A DNA stretch of 64,000 nt from JBBIMS01 sp964531645 (GCA_964531645.1 CAZHEF010000004.1:11691-75690), one strand, 5' to 3'; positions 37,166 to 46,087 are shown, counted from the stretch's first letter. A program made the numbers and translations. Notes: generated by a model not told the origin, from the sequence alone.

Positions 37166-37648
37166 ATGGAAAAGGATAAGAATTTTGAAGAAATAGGAAT
37201 TGAAGGGATTGAGAGACTCGTCAATCTCGTAATTGAGAAACAGATTGCGGAATTTGAGCTGGAGAAGGAAGGATTCCGCTTGAAAATTGTAAGGGGGGTT
37301 CAGGCTCCTCCTTCAACCAAGACCGAATCCCAGATTCAAATTGTTCATCCAAGCCCATCCTTTCCTGGAGAAGAAGGAAAATTACCATCTCAAAAAGATG
37401 AGAACCTTCACTACATAACATCGCCCATAGTGGGAACATTTTATAAAGCCCCATCCCCCACATCACCCCCATATGTTGAGTTGGGAGATAAAGTAGAGAA
37501 GGGTCAGGTTCTCTGTATTGTGGAGGCTATGAAGCTAATGAATGAGATTGAAGCCGATGTCTCAGGGATTGTGATGGATATTCTTGTTGAAAATGGCCAA
37601 CCCGTTGAATGGGGACAAAAGCTCTTTGCAATTAAAGTAGTTGAATAA
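37166..37648 (+). CDS. accB: Biotin carboxyl carrier protein
   Basis: ATG 37166 follows AAAGGAAGAAAG; an ATG at 37151 would add five residues. The 160-residue protein has a variable N-terminal half with a Pro/Ser-rich linker (about 50-75) and a C-terminal biotinyl domain with the EAMKLMNE motif; the biotinylated lysine is Lys123. AccB carries CO2 between biotin carboxylase and carboxyltransferase. Its stop meets the accC ATG by one base. The carboxyltransferase genes are not in the window, so acetyl-CoA carboxylase or another biotin enzyme is possible. Confidence 0.93.
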   Translation: MEKDKNFEEIGIEGIERLVNLVIEKQIAEFELEKEGFRLKIVRGVQAPPSTKTESQIQIVHPSPSFPGEEGKLPSQKDENLHYITSPIVGTFYKAPSPTSPPYVELGDKVEKGQVLCIVEAMKLMNEIEADVSGIVMDILVENGQPVEWGQKLFAIKVVE

Positions 37649-39000
37649 TGTTCAAAAAAGTCCTTGTTGCCAACAGAGGAGAAATTGCCCTTAGAATAAT
37701 AAGAGCCTTAAATGAACTTGGGGTTAAGAGTGTAATTGTTTATTCAAAGGCGGATGAGAAATCACTTCCAGTAATGGTGGCTGATGAGAAAATATGCATA
37801 GGTCCTCCCAGAAGTAGTGAAAGTTACTTGAATATACCTGCGATCATATCTGCAGCTGAGATCACTGGTGCAGAAGCGATACATCCTGGGTATGGATTTC
37901 TTTCTGAAAACCCCTTATTTGCTGAGATTTGTGAGACTTCACAAATAGTTTTTATAGGTCCACCATCGTCGATAATTCATCTCATGGGAGACAAATCCAA
38001 TGCAAGACAAACCATGAAAAAGGCTGGACTTCCAATACTTGAAGGTAGCGAAGAGCCTGTCTCATCAATCTCTGAAGCAAGGAAAATTGCATCAAAAATA
38101 GGTTTTCCAATAATACTGAAGGCGGTAGCAGGAGGTGGAGGGAGAGGAATGCGGGTTGTGAGGAATAAAAAGGAGCTTGAAGAGGCATTCCCTGTAGCCC
38201 AGGGTGAAGCAGAATCAGCTTTTTCCAATTCATCCCTCTACATAGAAAGATACCTTGAAGGAGCAAGGCATGTGGAGGTTCAGATAATGGCTGACAACCA
38301 CGGGAATGTGGTGGCAGTAGGTGAAAGGGAATGCTCTGTCCAGAGAAAACACCAGAAAATAATTGAGGAAACCCCTTCCCCCGCCCTTGACGAAAGAAAA
38401 AGAAGAAAACTTTTAAAACTTTCAGAACATGCTGCAAAGGATATAGGATACAAAAGCCTTGGGACATTTGAATTTCTTGTTGATAGGTATGGAGAATTTT
38501 ATTTTATGGAAGCGAATACGAGAATACAGGTGGAACATCCTATTACAGAAATGGTTAGTGGCATAGACCTTGTCAAGGAACAGATAAGAATGTCTGGAGG
38601 AGTAAAATTAAATTTAAATCATACGCCGGTCCCAAAGGGTCATAGTATTGAATGCAGGATCTGTGCTGAAGACCCTGAGACCTTTAATCCCTCTCCAGGA
38701 AGAATAGACTTTCTTTACCTTCCATCAGGATTCGGGATAAGGGTTGAATCTGCAATCTATACAGGATATGAGATTCCTCCATATTATGACTCTCTTATTG
38801 CAAAAATCATTGTCCATGCTCCAACACGGATTGAAGCCATAAGAAAAATGAAATCTGCCCTCCATTCAACAATTATAGTGGGAGTTAAAACCAACATACC
38901 TCTTCACTTGAGAATCCTTGAGCATCCATCATTTGTTAAAGGAGATTACGATATTCATTTTCTCGAGAATATTCTCTCAGAAAAGGAGAAAGAAACTTGA
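37648..39000 (+). CDS. accC: Biotin carboxylase
   Basis: The 450-residue subunit carboxylates biotin on AccB with ATP and bicarbonate. The N-terminal KKVLVANRGEIALRIIRA, ATP-grasp loop GGGGRGMRVV, RDCSVQRKHQK-like segment (RECSVQRKHQKIIEE) and EANTRIQVEHPITE are diagnostic. It overlaps accB by one base and the Mth938-like gene by 4 nt, so the operon is tightly coupled. Length is standard for AccC. Confidence 0.96.
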   Translation: MFKKVLVANRGEIALRIIRALNELGVKSVIVYSKADEKSLPVMVADEKICIGPPRSSESYLNIPAIISAAEITGAEAIHPGYGFLSENPLFAEICETSQIVFIGPPSSIIHLMGDKSNARQTMKKAGLPILEGSEEPVSSISEARKIASKIGFPIILKAVAGGGGRGMRVVRNKKELEEAFPVAQGEAESAFSNSSLYIERYLEGARHVEVQIMADNHGNVVAVGERECSVQRKHQKIIEETPSPALDERKRRKLLKLSEHAAKDIGYKSLGTFEFLVDRYGEFYFMEANTRIQVEHPITEMVSGIDLVKEQIRMSGGVKLNLNHTPVPKGHSIECRICAEDPETFNPSPGRIDFLYLPSGFGIRVESAIYTGYEIPPYYDSLIAKIIVHAPTRIEAIRKMKSALHSTIIVGVKTNIPLHLRILEHPSFVKGDYDIHFLENILSEKEKET

Positions 39001-39338
39001 GGATCGAATCTTACTCCTTCGGAAAGATTATCATTGAAGGTATTACATACAAAAGAGATATAAAAATATTTCCAGATGTAGTTGTTCCTGATTGGTGGAG
39101 AAAAGAGGGGCATCTTCTTGATTGCGAAGACATGGAAGATGTATTCTCTTTTAAACCTGAGATTATAGTTGTTGGAACAGGAATTTTAGGAGCAATGAAA
39201 ATTTCAAAAAGGGTCATGGAAATAGCCCGGGAGGTAGGAATAGAACTTTTGAGTGAAAGAACTGGAAAAGCAGTAGAAATTTTCAATGAAATCTCTCATT
39301 CCCAAAAAACAGTAGGACTCTTCCACTTAACTTGCTGA
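38997..39338 (+). CDS. Mth938-like (DUF498/NDUFAF3 family) protein
   Basis: A 113-residue protein starting at TTG 38997, overlapping the accC stop. It matches the Mth938-like fold: RIESYSFGKIIIEGITYKRD, PDWWRKEGH, and PEIIVVGTGILGAM, then a short conserved segment around LLSERTGKAVEIFNE. In eukaryotes the related NDUFAF3 assists respiratory complex I assembly; bacterial roles are unclear. It sits between accC and gatC, so its job may relate to neither. Confidence 0.8.
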   Translation: MRIESYSFGKIIIEGITYKRDIKIFPDVVVPDWWRKEGHLLDCEDMEDVFSFKPEIIVVGTGILGAMKISKRVMEIAREVGIELLSERTGKAVEIFNEISHSQKTVGLFHLTC

Positions 39339-39340
39339 AA

Positions 39341-39610
39341 ATGAAGTTTGATATTGATAGAATTTTAAAACTTTCAATGATTGAGCTGGAAGAAGGGGAA
39401 AAGGAATATCTAAAAAAGGACATGGAAAAAATTATAGAGTGGGTTTCAAAGCTGGAAGAACTCGATATAGAAGGAGAGGATGTAGTTTGTCTCACCCACA
39501 TACCTCTTAGAGAAGATGGTCCAGGACAGACTTTGAAGAGAGAGGATGTAATGCCAAAATTCAATTATGATGGGATATTTTTTATAGTTCCAAAGGTTGT
39601 GGAAAAATGA
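39341..39610 (+). CDS. gatC: Asp-tRNA(Asn)/Glu-tRNA(Gln) amidotransferase subunit C
   Basis: An 89-residue GatC from ATG 39341 (an in-frame TTG at 39332 is an alternative). The helical N-terminus and the segment DIEGEDVVCLTHIPLREDGPG, followed by KFNYDGIFFIVPKVVE, fit the family. GatC stabilises GatA-GatB. Its stop overlaps the gatA ATG by 4 nt. gatB is not in the window. Confidence 0.88.
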   Translation: MKFDIDRILKLSMIELEEGEKEYLKKDMEKIIEWVSKLEELDIEGEDVVCLTHIPLREDGPGQTLKREDVMPKFNYDGIFFIVPKVVEK

Positions 39611-41064
39611 AGATAGGTGAGCTTAGCTTGAGGGAATTGAGAGATTTTATTAGAAAAGGGGAAATCAGGTGCATTGAGGTGATGGATGATTATAAGGAAA
39701 GAATTGAGAAATTGGATAAAGAATTAAAAGCCTTCATTACCATTGAATGGGATAAAGTTTATCAAAGAGCAAATGCCCTTGATAAAGAAAAGTCGAAAGA
39801 AGGGTTGCTTTTTGGCTGCCCGATAGCAGTCAAAGACAACATCCTAACAAAAGGGGGCAAGACAACTGCTGGTTCAAAAATTCTTGAGAATTATATTTCA
39901 CCATATTCTGCTACTGTTGTTGAAAAAATTGAAAAGGAAGGTGGTATTGTAATAGGTAAAACAAACCTCGACGAATTTGCCATGGGCTCTTCAACAGAAA
40001 ATTCTGCCTTCTTTCCCACTTTAAACCCGTGGGATAAAAGGAGAGTTCCAGGAGGTTCTTCTGGTGGATCTGCTGTGGCAGTAGCCTCCTTCATGTCTCC
40101 CGCATCCTTAGGTTCTGATACAGGAGGTTCAATAAGGCAACCCGCTTCTTTCTGCGGAATTGCAGGCTTAAAACCAACTTATGGAAGAGTCTCAAGATAT
40201 GGTCTAATTGCTTTTGCATCTTCCCTGGACCAGATTGGACCAATGGCTCGAAATGTAGAGGATGTGTCAATTATGTTAAGGGTTATTTCTGGATACGACG
40301 AAAAGGATTCGACAAGTCTTGGAAGCCCAGTTCCTCCATATAATGAAAAAATAACTGAGAAATTAGAGTCTTTTAAGTTCGGCGTAATAAAGGAAGAGGA
40401 GTTGGAGGGTATCGATGAAGAGGTTTACAGGGCATATAAAAATACACTAAATTTAATGGAGGAACTTGGTGGTAAAAAAGTTTACCTTGAGCTTCCCCAT
40501 TTGAAGTACTCGATTTATGTTTATTACATCTTAGCCACTTCAGAGGCAAGTTCAAATCTTGCAAGATATGACGGAGTAAGGTACGGATTGAGATTGGAAA
40601 GGGAAGATCTCTCATCCCTTTATCATGAATCAAGAAGTAAGGGTTTTGGAAAAGAAGTGAAAAGGAGAATACTTCTCGGAACTTTTTCCCTTTCAGCAGG
40701 TTATTACAGGGCATTCTATGGAAAGGCTTCCCTGGTGAGGCAACTTATTAAAAATGATTTCGAGAGAGCCTTTAAAGAAGTTAATTTTATTGTGCTTCCC
40801 ACAACTCCTGAGCTTCCCTTTCTTTTGGGAGAAAAATGTGAAGATCCCATTAAAATGTATCTTTCTGACCTCTTTACCATCCCTCCAAATCTTGCAATGC
40901 TTCCAGCAATATCAATTCCTGTCTCCTTGAGCAAAAATAACCTTCCTATTGGCATGCAGATTATGGGTAATCTATTTGATGAGATAGGTATTTTAAAAAT
41001 TGCCAATTTACTGGAAAAAAATTTAGGCTTTTTATATAATGAATTAAAAAGGAGGTATCTATGA
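39607..41064 (+). CDS. gatA: Asp-tRNA(Asn)/Glu-tRNA(Gln) amidotransferase subunit A
   Basis: The 485-residue amidase subunit hydrolyses glutamine to supply ammonia for transamidation of misacylated tRNA. The Ser-cisSer-Lys triad is Lys76 (AVKDN), Ser151 (GGSSGGS) and Ser175 (DTGGSIRQP). Length is standard. Overlap with gatC (4 nt) and with the downstream lipoprotein gene (4 nt) indicates coupling. Its presence implies that at least one of AsnRS or GlnRS is missing or supplemented in this organism. Confidence 0.96.
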   Translation: MKIGELSLRELRDFIRKGEIRCIEVMDDYKERIEKLDKELKAFITIEWDKVYQRANALDKEKSKEGLLFGCPIAVKDNILTKGGKTTAGSKILENYISPYSATVVEKIEKEGGIVIGKTNLDEFAMGSSTENSAFFPTLNPWDKRRVPGGSSGGSAVAVASFMSPASLGSDTGGSIRQPASFCGIAGLKPTYGRVSRYGLIAFASSLDQIGPMARNVEDVSIMLRVISGYDEKDSTSLGSPVPPYNEKITEKLESFKFGVIKEEELEGIDEEVYRAYKNTLNLMEELGGKKVYLELPHLKYSIYVYYILATSEASSNLARYDGVRYGLRLEREDLSSLYHESRSKGFGKEVKRRILLGTFSLSAGYYRAFYGKASLVRQLIKNDFERAFKEVNFIVLPTTPELPFLLGEKCEDPIKMYLSDLFTIPPNLAMLPAISIPVSLSKNNLPIGMQIMGNLFDEIGILKIANLLEKNLGFLYNELKRRYL

Positions 41065-41735
41065 GGAAGATATTTGTTATCGGATTTGCAGGGATCCTTT
41101 TGGTTTTAATTATTAGTTGTGGTTCTCCCGAAAAAGCACTATTTAGCAGGTATTTTGAAGCTGTAAAGTTCAATGACAAAATGACAATGTCCACGATGGC
41201 TTACGAACCCATGACAGTGGAGTTTACGAAGTGGAGAATTGTTTCAATGACACAGGAAGAGAAGAAAGGGTTACCTTTAAATGAGCTTTACAAGAAGCAG
41301 GATGAGCTCAAAACCAGGAGAGATGAGATTATAAATGAGGTAGCGGATCTGAAAGATAAGCTGGATGAGGCAAGAGCAAAGGTTGAAAAAGCAAGGGGTG
41401 GAGTAAAGAAAAAAGCTCAGGAGGAAGCTGATAAGGTGGAGAGTGAATACCATGAAGGAAGAGCTGAATACGAAAGGATCCAGAAAGAATGGAATTCTCT
41501 TAAGGCTGAGATAGACAAAGAAAAAGCACTTTTTAACCTATCAGTTGGAATTGATTGGCCTGAAGCGGTAGAGCTTGAAGGAGAGATGAGCGTGAAAGAG
41601 ACTATAATTGAGATTACAACTCCCAAAGATGTCAAGAACTATAAAGCAATTTTGAGAAAATATAATGTTAAAAGCCCTGAGACTGGTGCGGGTCTTCCAA
41701 GTAGATGGATTATTGAGAAATTCGTTTATCAATAA
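41061..41735 (+). CDS. Predicted lipoprotein with coiled coil
   Basis: A 224-residue protein with a lipoprotein signal ending in LIISC, so Cys20 would be lipidated. The middle (about residues 75-150) is a long charged heptad region (DELKTRRDEIINEVADLKDKL and onward) predicted to form a coiled coil, followed by a beta-like domain (SVKETIIEITTPKDVKNYKAIL). I do not recognise the family. It overlaps gatA by 4 nt, which suggests co-transcription but no functional link. Confidence 0.8.
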   Translation: MRKIFVIGFAGILLVLIISCGSPEKALFSRYFEAVKFNDKMTMSTMAYEPMTVEFTKWRIVSMTQEEKKGLPLNELYKKQDELKTRRDEIINEVADLKDKLDEARAKVEKARGGVKKKAQEEADKVESEYHEGRAEYERIQKEWNSLKAEIDKEKALFNLSVGIDWPEAVELEGEMSVKETIIEITTPKDVKNYKAILRKYNVKSPETGAGLPSRWIIEKFVYQ

Positions 41736-41767
41736 AAGATTAAATCTGTCTGCTGATAACTAACAGC

Positions 41768-42838
41768 CTAAAGACAGGTTCGCAGACTGAATTCTGCAAA
41801 TGTATAAATTAGGAAATTTGAATTAATAGAACAAAAAAGGTGAGAAAAGTTAAGATTTAGAGCATCAATCTTTTTTTTCGAAGCTTTTCTCAATCTATCC
41901 ATAATGGCTCTTCCGAGCCCCTCTTCTGCTACTGCTTCTGCAAAAATGACATCCACATCTGAGTTGTCAAGAACATGAAGAGCTGAAAATAGATTGCTTG
42001 CTGCTTCCCTTAAATCCCCCTTTTCTGAAAGAATTTCAAATTTATAGATTATTTCTATTTCAAAATCGGGCTTTTTAAAAAACAGAACTCCAATTTTCTT
42101 AAATTTTTCTCTCTCAATTTCTTCAAAATTTTTAAAAACAATCAAAGGTTTTTTGGGTGCATAATGGACGGGTAAAGTGCCTGGAGAAAGGGGTTTTGAA
42201 GGAAGAAAAGGCTCCACCTCCCCTACAATCCCTTCTATATCTTCTACTGGTAACCCACCTGGTCTTAAAAGGAAACATCTCTCCTCCTCAAAAAGGATTA
42301 TTGTGGATTCAACACCAACCTTGCAGGGACCCCCATCAAGAATAATATCTACCTGATCCTTTATTTGCTTCTCAATCTGATAAACAGAAGTAGGACTTAA
42401 ATAACCGAAAGGATTAGCGCTGGGAGCAGATATGGGAAACGAAGCACTGGCAAGAAGTTCAAGGGCAACGGGATGAGCTGGTATTCGTATACCCACAGTA
42501 GGAAGACCGGCTGTAACAATTTCAGGGATTTCATCCCTTTTGGGAAGAACAATTGTTAGGGGCCCTGGCCAGAATCTTTCTCCGACCTTTCTTGCTTTGG
42601 ATGGGAAAAATTTTACAAGTTTTTCCACATACCCAATATCTCCAACATGAACTATAAGGGGATCAAACTTTGGCCTCTTTTTGACTTCAAATATTTTGGA
42701 AACAGCTATGGGATTAAAAACATTTGCGCCTAATCCATAAACGGTCTCTGTGGGGAATATTACAAGTCCTCCTTCATTAAGAACTTCTACACCTCTATCT
42801 ATCGATTCTTTTTTAAATCCATCAAGGATTTTACCCAT
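41768..42838 (-). CDS. Sua5/YrdC/YciO-type threonylcarbamoyl-AMP synthase
   Basis: A 356-residue protein with the YrdC domain: GGLVIFPTETVYGLGANV, KKRPKFDPLIVHV, GPLTIVLPK and SAPSANPFGYLSPT. The C-terminal third after about residue 215 is a Sua5-specific domain joined by a PSKPLSPGTLPVHYAPKKP linker. It makes threonylcarbamoyl-AMP for the t6A37 modification of ANN-decoding tRNAs. The long form (Sua5 rather than TsaC) is indicated by length. No clear ribosome-binding site precedes its ATG. Confidence 0.92.
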   Translation of the reverse strand: MGKILDGFKKESIDRGVEVLNEGGLVIFPTETVYGLGANVFNPIAVSKIFEVKKRPKFDPLIVHVGDIGYVEKLVKFFPSKARKVGERFWPGPLTIVLPKRDEIPEIVTAGLPTVGIRIPAHPVALELLASASFPISAPSANPFGYLSPTSVYQIEKQIKDQVDIILDGGPCKVGVESTIILFEEERCFLLRPGGLPVEDIEGIVGEVEPFLPSKPLSPGTLPVHYAPKKPLIVFKNFEEIEREKFKKIGVLFFKKPDFEIEIIYKFEILSEKGDLREAASNLFSALHVLDNSDVDVIFAEAVAEEGLGRAIMDRLRKASKKKIDALNLNFSHLFCSINSNFLIYTFAEFSLRTCL

Positions 42839-42855
42839 TTTTTATGGAGAGCTTT

Positions 42856-43374
42856 TTAGTGAAAATCAGGCAATCCTTTTATTGTTTTAATAGCATGAAC
42901 CAAAACAGGTAGAATTGTAAGGAAACATTCCTTAACACCATTGGGACTTCCTGGTAAATTTACTATCAGAGTTCCTTTTCTCACACCACACACTCCCCTG
43001 CTCAAAACTGAAAATGGATTATTTTTAAACCCTTCAATTCTCATTATTTCAGAGATTCCAGGAACTTCCTTCTCTATTAATGTTGATGTTACATCAGGAG
43101 TAATGTCTCTTTTTGAAAGCCCTGTTCCTCCGGTTGTGAAAAGTAAATCAACAGAATATTCATCGATAGCAAGGAGAATGGCATTTTTTATTTCCTCCGA
43201 CTCATCGGGAACAATGGTATAAAAGTTTACCTGTCCTCTCAGCTGATCCTCAACAAGCTCCTTGAGTAAAATTCCGCTTTCATCTTTCCTTTCCTTTCTA
43301 AAACATCTATCTGAAACTGTAATTATTCCTGCTTTTATTTTCATCTCCATTGCTTCGTAAAATTCTCTTCCCAT
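42856..43374 (-). CDS. Molybdopterin adenylyltransferase MogA/MoaB family
   Basis: A 172-residue protein of the MogA/MoaB fold. Key segments are KAGIITVSDRCFRKERKDESG, VDLLFTTGGTGLSKRDITPDVT (GTGxxxRDxTP motif) and a C-terminal NLPGSPNGVKECF. It activates molybdopterin with AMP before insertion of molybdate or tungstate. Its ATG overlaps the stop of the MOSC gene by one base; a second in-frame ATG 30 bases in is possible. It may serve the tungsten enzyme at 13485. Confidence 0.9.
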   Translation of the reverse strand: MGREFYEAMEMKIKAGIITVSDRCFRKERKDESGILLKELVEDQLRGQVNFYTIVPDESEEIKNAILLAIDEYSVDLLFTTGGTGLSKRDITPDVTSTLIEKEVPGISEIMRIEGFKNNPFSVLSRGVCGVRKGTLIVNLPGSPNGVKECFLTILPVLVHAIKTIKGLPDFH

Positions 43375-43808
43375 TATCCTTTTTCTAAAAAGACAGGGTC
43401 ATTTTTTTTTACCAAGCCACCTTTTAAAATTCTCATAAATACTCCCTCAACAGGCATTATACAATCACCAGTCTGGTAATATATTATGCATCGCTCGTGA
43501 CATTCTTTCCCGATCATTACAATTTCGGTCTCCACATCATTTCCAAGTTTTAGTTTATCCCCAACCTCAAGTTTTTCAAAATTCAAGCCCTCAACAACAA
43601 GATTCTCACCGAAATCTCCAAACTCAATTGATGGAATTTTTTCCTTTATCCTGATAATGCTCTCAAGGGGGAGCATTGAGACTTCCCTTTGGGAACCAGC
43701 ATGAAAATCTCCCTCAATTCCCCATTTCTCTACGAATATTGCAAAATCACACTCCTTTTTCCTTCCCTTATCAGTGCTTTTACAGATAGCAACTACTTTT
43801 CCTTTCAT
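43374..43808 (-). CDS. MOSC domain protein
   Basis: The start is set at ATG 43808, seven bases after a TATAAT box; longer frames run upstream through the promoter. The 144-residue protein is a stand-alone MOSC domain: KGKVVAICKSTDKGRKKE, GIEGDFHAGSQREVSML, FGDFGENLVVEGLNF and ECHERCIIYYQTGDCIM. MOSC domains handle sulfur or metal transfer linked to molybdenum cofactors; the GDFHAG motif and late Cys residues are typical. It is coupled to the MogA/MoaB gene. Confidence 0.88.
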   Translation of the reverse strand: MKGKVVAICKSTDKGRKKECDFAIFVEKWGIEGDFHAGSQREVSMLPLESIIRIKEKIPSIEFGDFGENLVVEGLNFEKLEVGDKLKLGNDVETEIVMIGKECHERCIIYYQTGDCIMPVEGVFMRILKGGLVKKNDPVFLEKG

Positions 43809-43815
43809 TAAATAA

Positions 43816-43843
43816 ATTATACATAAAAGTTTAACTTTTCCAA
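43816..43843 (-). promoter_or_regulatory. Promoter for the MOSC-MogA pair (possible leaderless start)
   Basis: On the minus strand TTGGAA (43838-43843), a 16-base spacer and TATAAT (43816-43821) form a good sigma-70 promoter. The ATG of the MOSC gene (43808) follows after seven bases, so the mRNA may start at the A of ATG. No Shine-Dalgarno is present. Confidence 0.65.
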
Positions 43844-43888
43844 AACTAAACTTTATTGCAAAGGTCAAATTATAATAGCTGGGAGCTA

Positions 43889-43916
43889 TTGACATAAAAA
43901 AAGTAATGTGTAAAAT
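43889..43916 (+). promoter_or_regulatory. Promoter of the tRNA-Gly/tRNA-Cys pair
   Basis: TTGACA (43889-43894), a 16-base spacer and TAAAAT (43911-43916) sit 12 bases before the first tRNA base at 43929. Confidence 0.7.
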
Positions 43917-43928
43917 TTAATAATGGAT

Positions 43929-44003
43929 GCGGGAATAGCTCAGTGGTAGAGCACAACCTTGCCAAGGTTGGGGTCGCGGGTTCAAGTCCCGTTTCCCGCT
44001 CCA
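43929..44003 (+). tRNA. tRNA-Gly (anticodon GCC)
   Basis: A 75-nt cloverleaf with encoded CCA. The acceptor arm pairs GCGGGAA with TTCCCGC; the anticodon stem CAACC/GGTTG holds the loop TTGCCAA with GCC at 43961-43963. The T arm includes GGTTCAAGTCC. Confidence 0.97.
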
Positions 44004-44010
44004 GATTTTT

Positions 44011-44082
44011 GGCGGCGTGGCCAAGCGGTAAGGCGGAGGTCTGCAAAACCTCTATTCATCGGTTCGAATCCGGTCGCCGCCT
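44011..44082 (+). tRNA. tRNA-Cys (anticodon GCA)
   Basis: The acceptor arm pairs GGCGGCG with CGCCGCC; the anticodon stem GAGGT/ACCTC holds CTGCAAA with GCA at 44043-44045. No CCA is encoded after the discriminator T, unlike the Lys and Gly tRNAs in this window. It lies seven bases after tRNA-Gly. Confidence 0.96.
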
Positions 44083-44107
44083 CTAAATTTTGCTTCGGGA
44101 GTAAGAA

Positions 44108-44464
44108 ATGACAGAAATATTATCAATTATTGGAATCATTGCCCTCGTTATTTTTATTGTTGCTCTTGTCCTTTTAATTTCCATTTTTCCGCAGATAAAG
44201 AAAAATGCAAAGGAGGCAAATGAGGCTTTGATTGAATTCAAAGCATTCACTCAGAATTTAAACAGACTCACCCAGAAACTTATGGACAGGACTGATGATT
44301 TAGGGGCAACTCTGGGATCAGCAAGAAGAGGGTGGGAGGATCTGACAAGAGCTCTTTCCTTTTCTCTGCAGACAGGGCTTTCTAAGTTTTCACCCATCTT
44401 AGGAATAGCTCTCACCCTTTTAAATATTTTTCAAACTTTAAAAAAAGGAGGAAAAAATGGCTGA
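44108..44464 (+). CDS. DUF948-like membrane protein
   Basis: A 118-residue protein with one N-terminal transmembrane helix (IIGIIALVIFIVALVLLISIF) followed by a helical region with Asn/Asp/Lys-rich spacing (LIEFKAFTQNLNRLTQKLMDRTDDLG), as in DUF948 general-stress-type proteins. A second hydrophobic stretch lies near residues 95-112. Its end overlaps the YtxH gene by 8 nt. Together they form a pair often linked with stress or envelope functions; specific role unknown. Confidence 0.75.
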   Translation: MTEILSIIGIIALVIFIVALVLLISIFPQIKKNAKEANEALIEFKAFTQNLNRLTQKLMDRTDDLGATLGSARRGWEDLTRALSFSLQTGLSKFSPILGIALTLLNIFQTLKKGGKNG

Positions 44465-44663
44465 AGAAAAAGGAACTGGACTTTTGGAAGTTACCATAGC
44501 TTTTCTTTTTGGTGCCCTTGTTGGAACAGCCCTCGGGCTTCTATTTGCTCCAGCTTCTGGAGCTGAAACGAGAAAAAAGCTTCAGGAACTTGCCCAGAGA
44601 GCTTCTGAGAAGGTTAAAGAAACATATGAAGAGCTGACTGTAAAGGAGCCAAAAGGCTTATAA
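44457..44663 (+). CDS. YtxH domain protein
   Basis: A 68-residue protein with a hydrophobic segment (AFLFGALVGTALGLLFAP) and the YtxH motif SGAETRKKLQEL, then a helical tail AQRASEKVKETYEEL. The family is stress-associated in Bacillus and widespread. GGAGGAAAAA precedes the start, inside the DUF948 gene. glgC starts 14 bases after its stop. Confidence 0.85.
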   Translation: MAEEKGTGLLEVTIAFLFGALVGTALGLLFAPASGAETRKKLQELAQRASEKVKETYEELTVKEPKGL

Positions 44664-44676
44664 AATTTTATGAATA

Positions 44677-45885
44677 ATGAAAAATGTTGTTTCTGTTCTT
44701 ATGGCAGGAGGTGGAGGAGAGCGATTATATCCTTTAACAAAGCATGAGGCTAAGCCAGCAGTTCCATTTGGCGGTATATACAGAATAATTGATTTCACTT
44801 TAAGCAATTGTATTAATTCAGGAATAAGAAAAATATTTGTCCTGACTCAGTATAAATCCCAATCACTTATAAGACATCTAAGGGACGGATGGAGTATACT
44901 CAGTCCACCTCTCGGAGAATTTATTGAGATCCTCCATCCCCAGAAGAGGATTTCAGAATACTGGTATCTGGGAACAGCCGATGCAGTATATCAGAATATT
45001 TATTCAATAGAGGAAGAAAAACCAGAATTTGTATTTGTCCTTGCCGGGGATCATATTTACAAAATCGATTACAGAGATATGTTGAACTTTCATAAAGGAA
45101 ATGGAGCGGAACTTACAATAGGGATTATTGAGATGGATGTATCAGAAGCTAAAAGGTTCGGTGTAGTGCAAATAGATTCTGATTCAAAAATTATTGGATT
45201 TGAGGAAAAACCATCTTTTCCTAAAACAATCCCAGGAAAATCTGATAAAGCATTTGTTTCAATGGGTATATACATATTCAAATCAGAAATTCTCTACAGA
45301 GAACTTGAGATAGACAATAAAAACAAAAATTCCTCCCACGATTTTGGAAGGGATATTATCCCTAAAATGATAGGAAAATACAAAGTTTATGGTTTTAACT
45401 TTTATGACTATGAAAAGGGAGAGCCATGCTACTGGAAAGATATTGGAACAATTGATGCTTACTATGAGAGCAACATGGATCTTATTTCAATTACTCCAAA
45501 ATTCAATCTATACGACTATGATTGGCCTATAAGGACTTTTATTCCTGTATACCCTCCTGCGAAATTTGTGCATGCTGAGGAGGGAAGAATAGGACATTCT
45601 ATAAATTCCCTTGTCTCCCATGGCTCTATAATTTCAGGGGGATTTGTAATTAATTCAATACTTTCTTCCAACATAAAGGTTCATAGTTATTCAATTGTTG
45701 AAGGCTGTGTCATACATCATGATGTGGAAATAGGGAGAAGGTCAAAAATAAAGAGGGCAATTGTTATGGCAAGGACAAAAATTCCTCCTGATACTGAAAT
45801 AGGATACAACTACGAGGAGGATTTGAAAAGATTTATTGTTTCTCCTAAGAAGGTTGCTGTAGTCCAGCCAGAGGATTTCTATTGA
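44677..45885 (+). CDS. glgC: Glucose-1-phosphate adenylyltransferase
   Basis: The 402-residue enzyme makes ADP-glucose for glycogen synthesis. Motifs are VLMAGGGGERLYPLTKHEAKPAVPFGGIYRIIDF (nucleotide-binding and catalytic Lys/Arg region, read in parts), FVLAGDHIYKIDY, VVQIDSDSKIIGFEEKP and the C-terminal left-handed beta helix with HHDVEIGRRSKIKRAIV. Length matches the bacterial enzyme (about 400-430). It has no convincing ribosome-binding site, so coupling with the YtxH gene may help translation. No other glg genes are present. Confidence 0.95.
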   Translation: MKNVVSVLMAGGGGERLYPLTKHEAKPAVPFGGIYRIIDFTLSNCINSGIRKIFVLTQYKSQSLIRHLRDGWSILSPPLGEFIEILHPQKRISEYWYLGTADAVYQNIYSIEEEKPEFVFVLAGDHIYKIDYRDMLNFHKGNGAELTIGIIEMDVSEAKRFGVVQIDSDSKIIGFEEKPSFPKTIPGKSDKAFVSMGIYIFKSEILYRELEIDNKNKNSSHDFGRDIIPKMIGKYKVYGFNFYDYEKGEPCYWKDIGTIDAYYESNMDLISITPKFNLYDYDWPIRTFIPVYPPAKFVHAEEGRIGHSINSLVSHGSIISGGFVINSILSSNIKVHSYSIVEGCVIHHDVEIGRRSKIKRAIVMARTKIPPDTEIGYNYEEDLKRFIVSPKKVAVVQPEDFY

Positions 45886-45911
45886 TTTTTTCTGGAAAAA
45901 TAAAATTTTGC

Positions 45912-45939
45912 TTGACAATTTATATTTAAACTGTATAAA
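45912..45939 (+). promoter_or_regulatory. Strong promoter upstream of the secreted NodB-fold gene
   Basis: TTGACA (45912-45917), a 16-base spacer and TATAAA (45934-45939) are nearly consensus. Transcription from here leaves a leader of about 140 bases before ATG 46088. No riboswitch class was recognised in the leader. Confidence 0.65.
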
Positions 45940-46087
45940 ATTCTAATTCATGAAATTTTTTGATTTTTCCTCTGACTGATAAAGTTAAACATATGGAAAG
46001 AAATCAGAGCTTGGAAATTAATTTTTTCTCTCTCTCTTCTTTAATTGGAATGGACGGTGAAAATTTAAACTGTAAGGAGAAAGAGCA

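Noticed and set aside
41736..41790. Terminator between the lipoprotein and Sua5 genes
   Set aside because: CTGTCT and AGACAG can pair but with a long loop and no T run; too weak to call.
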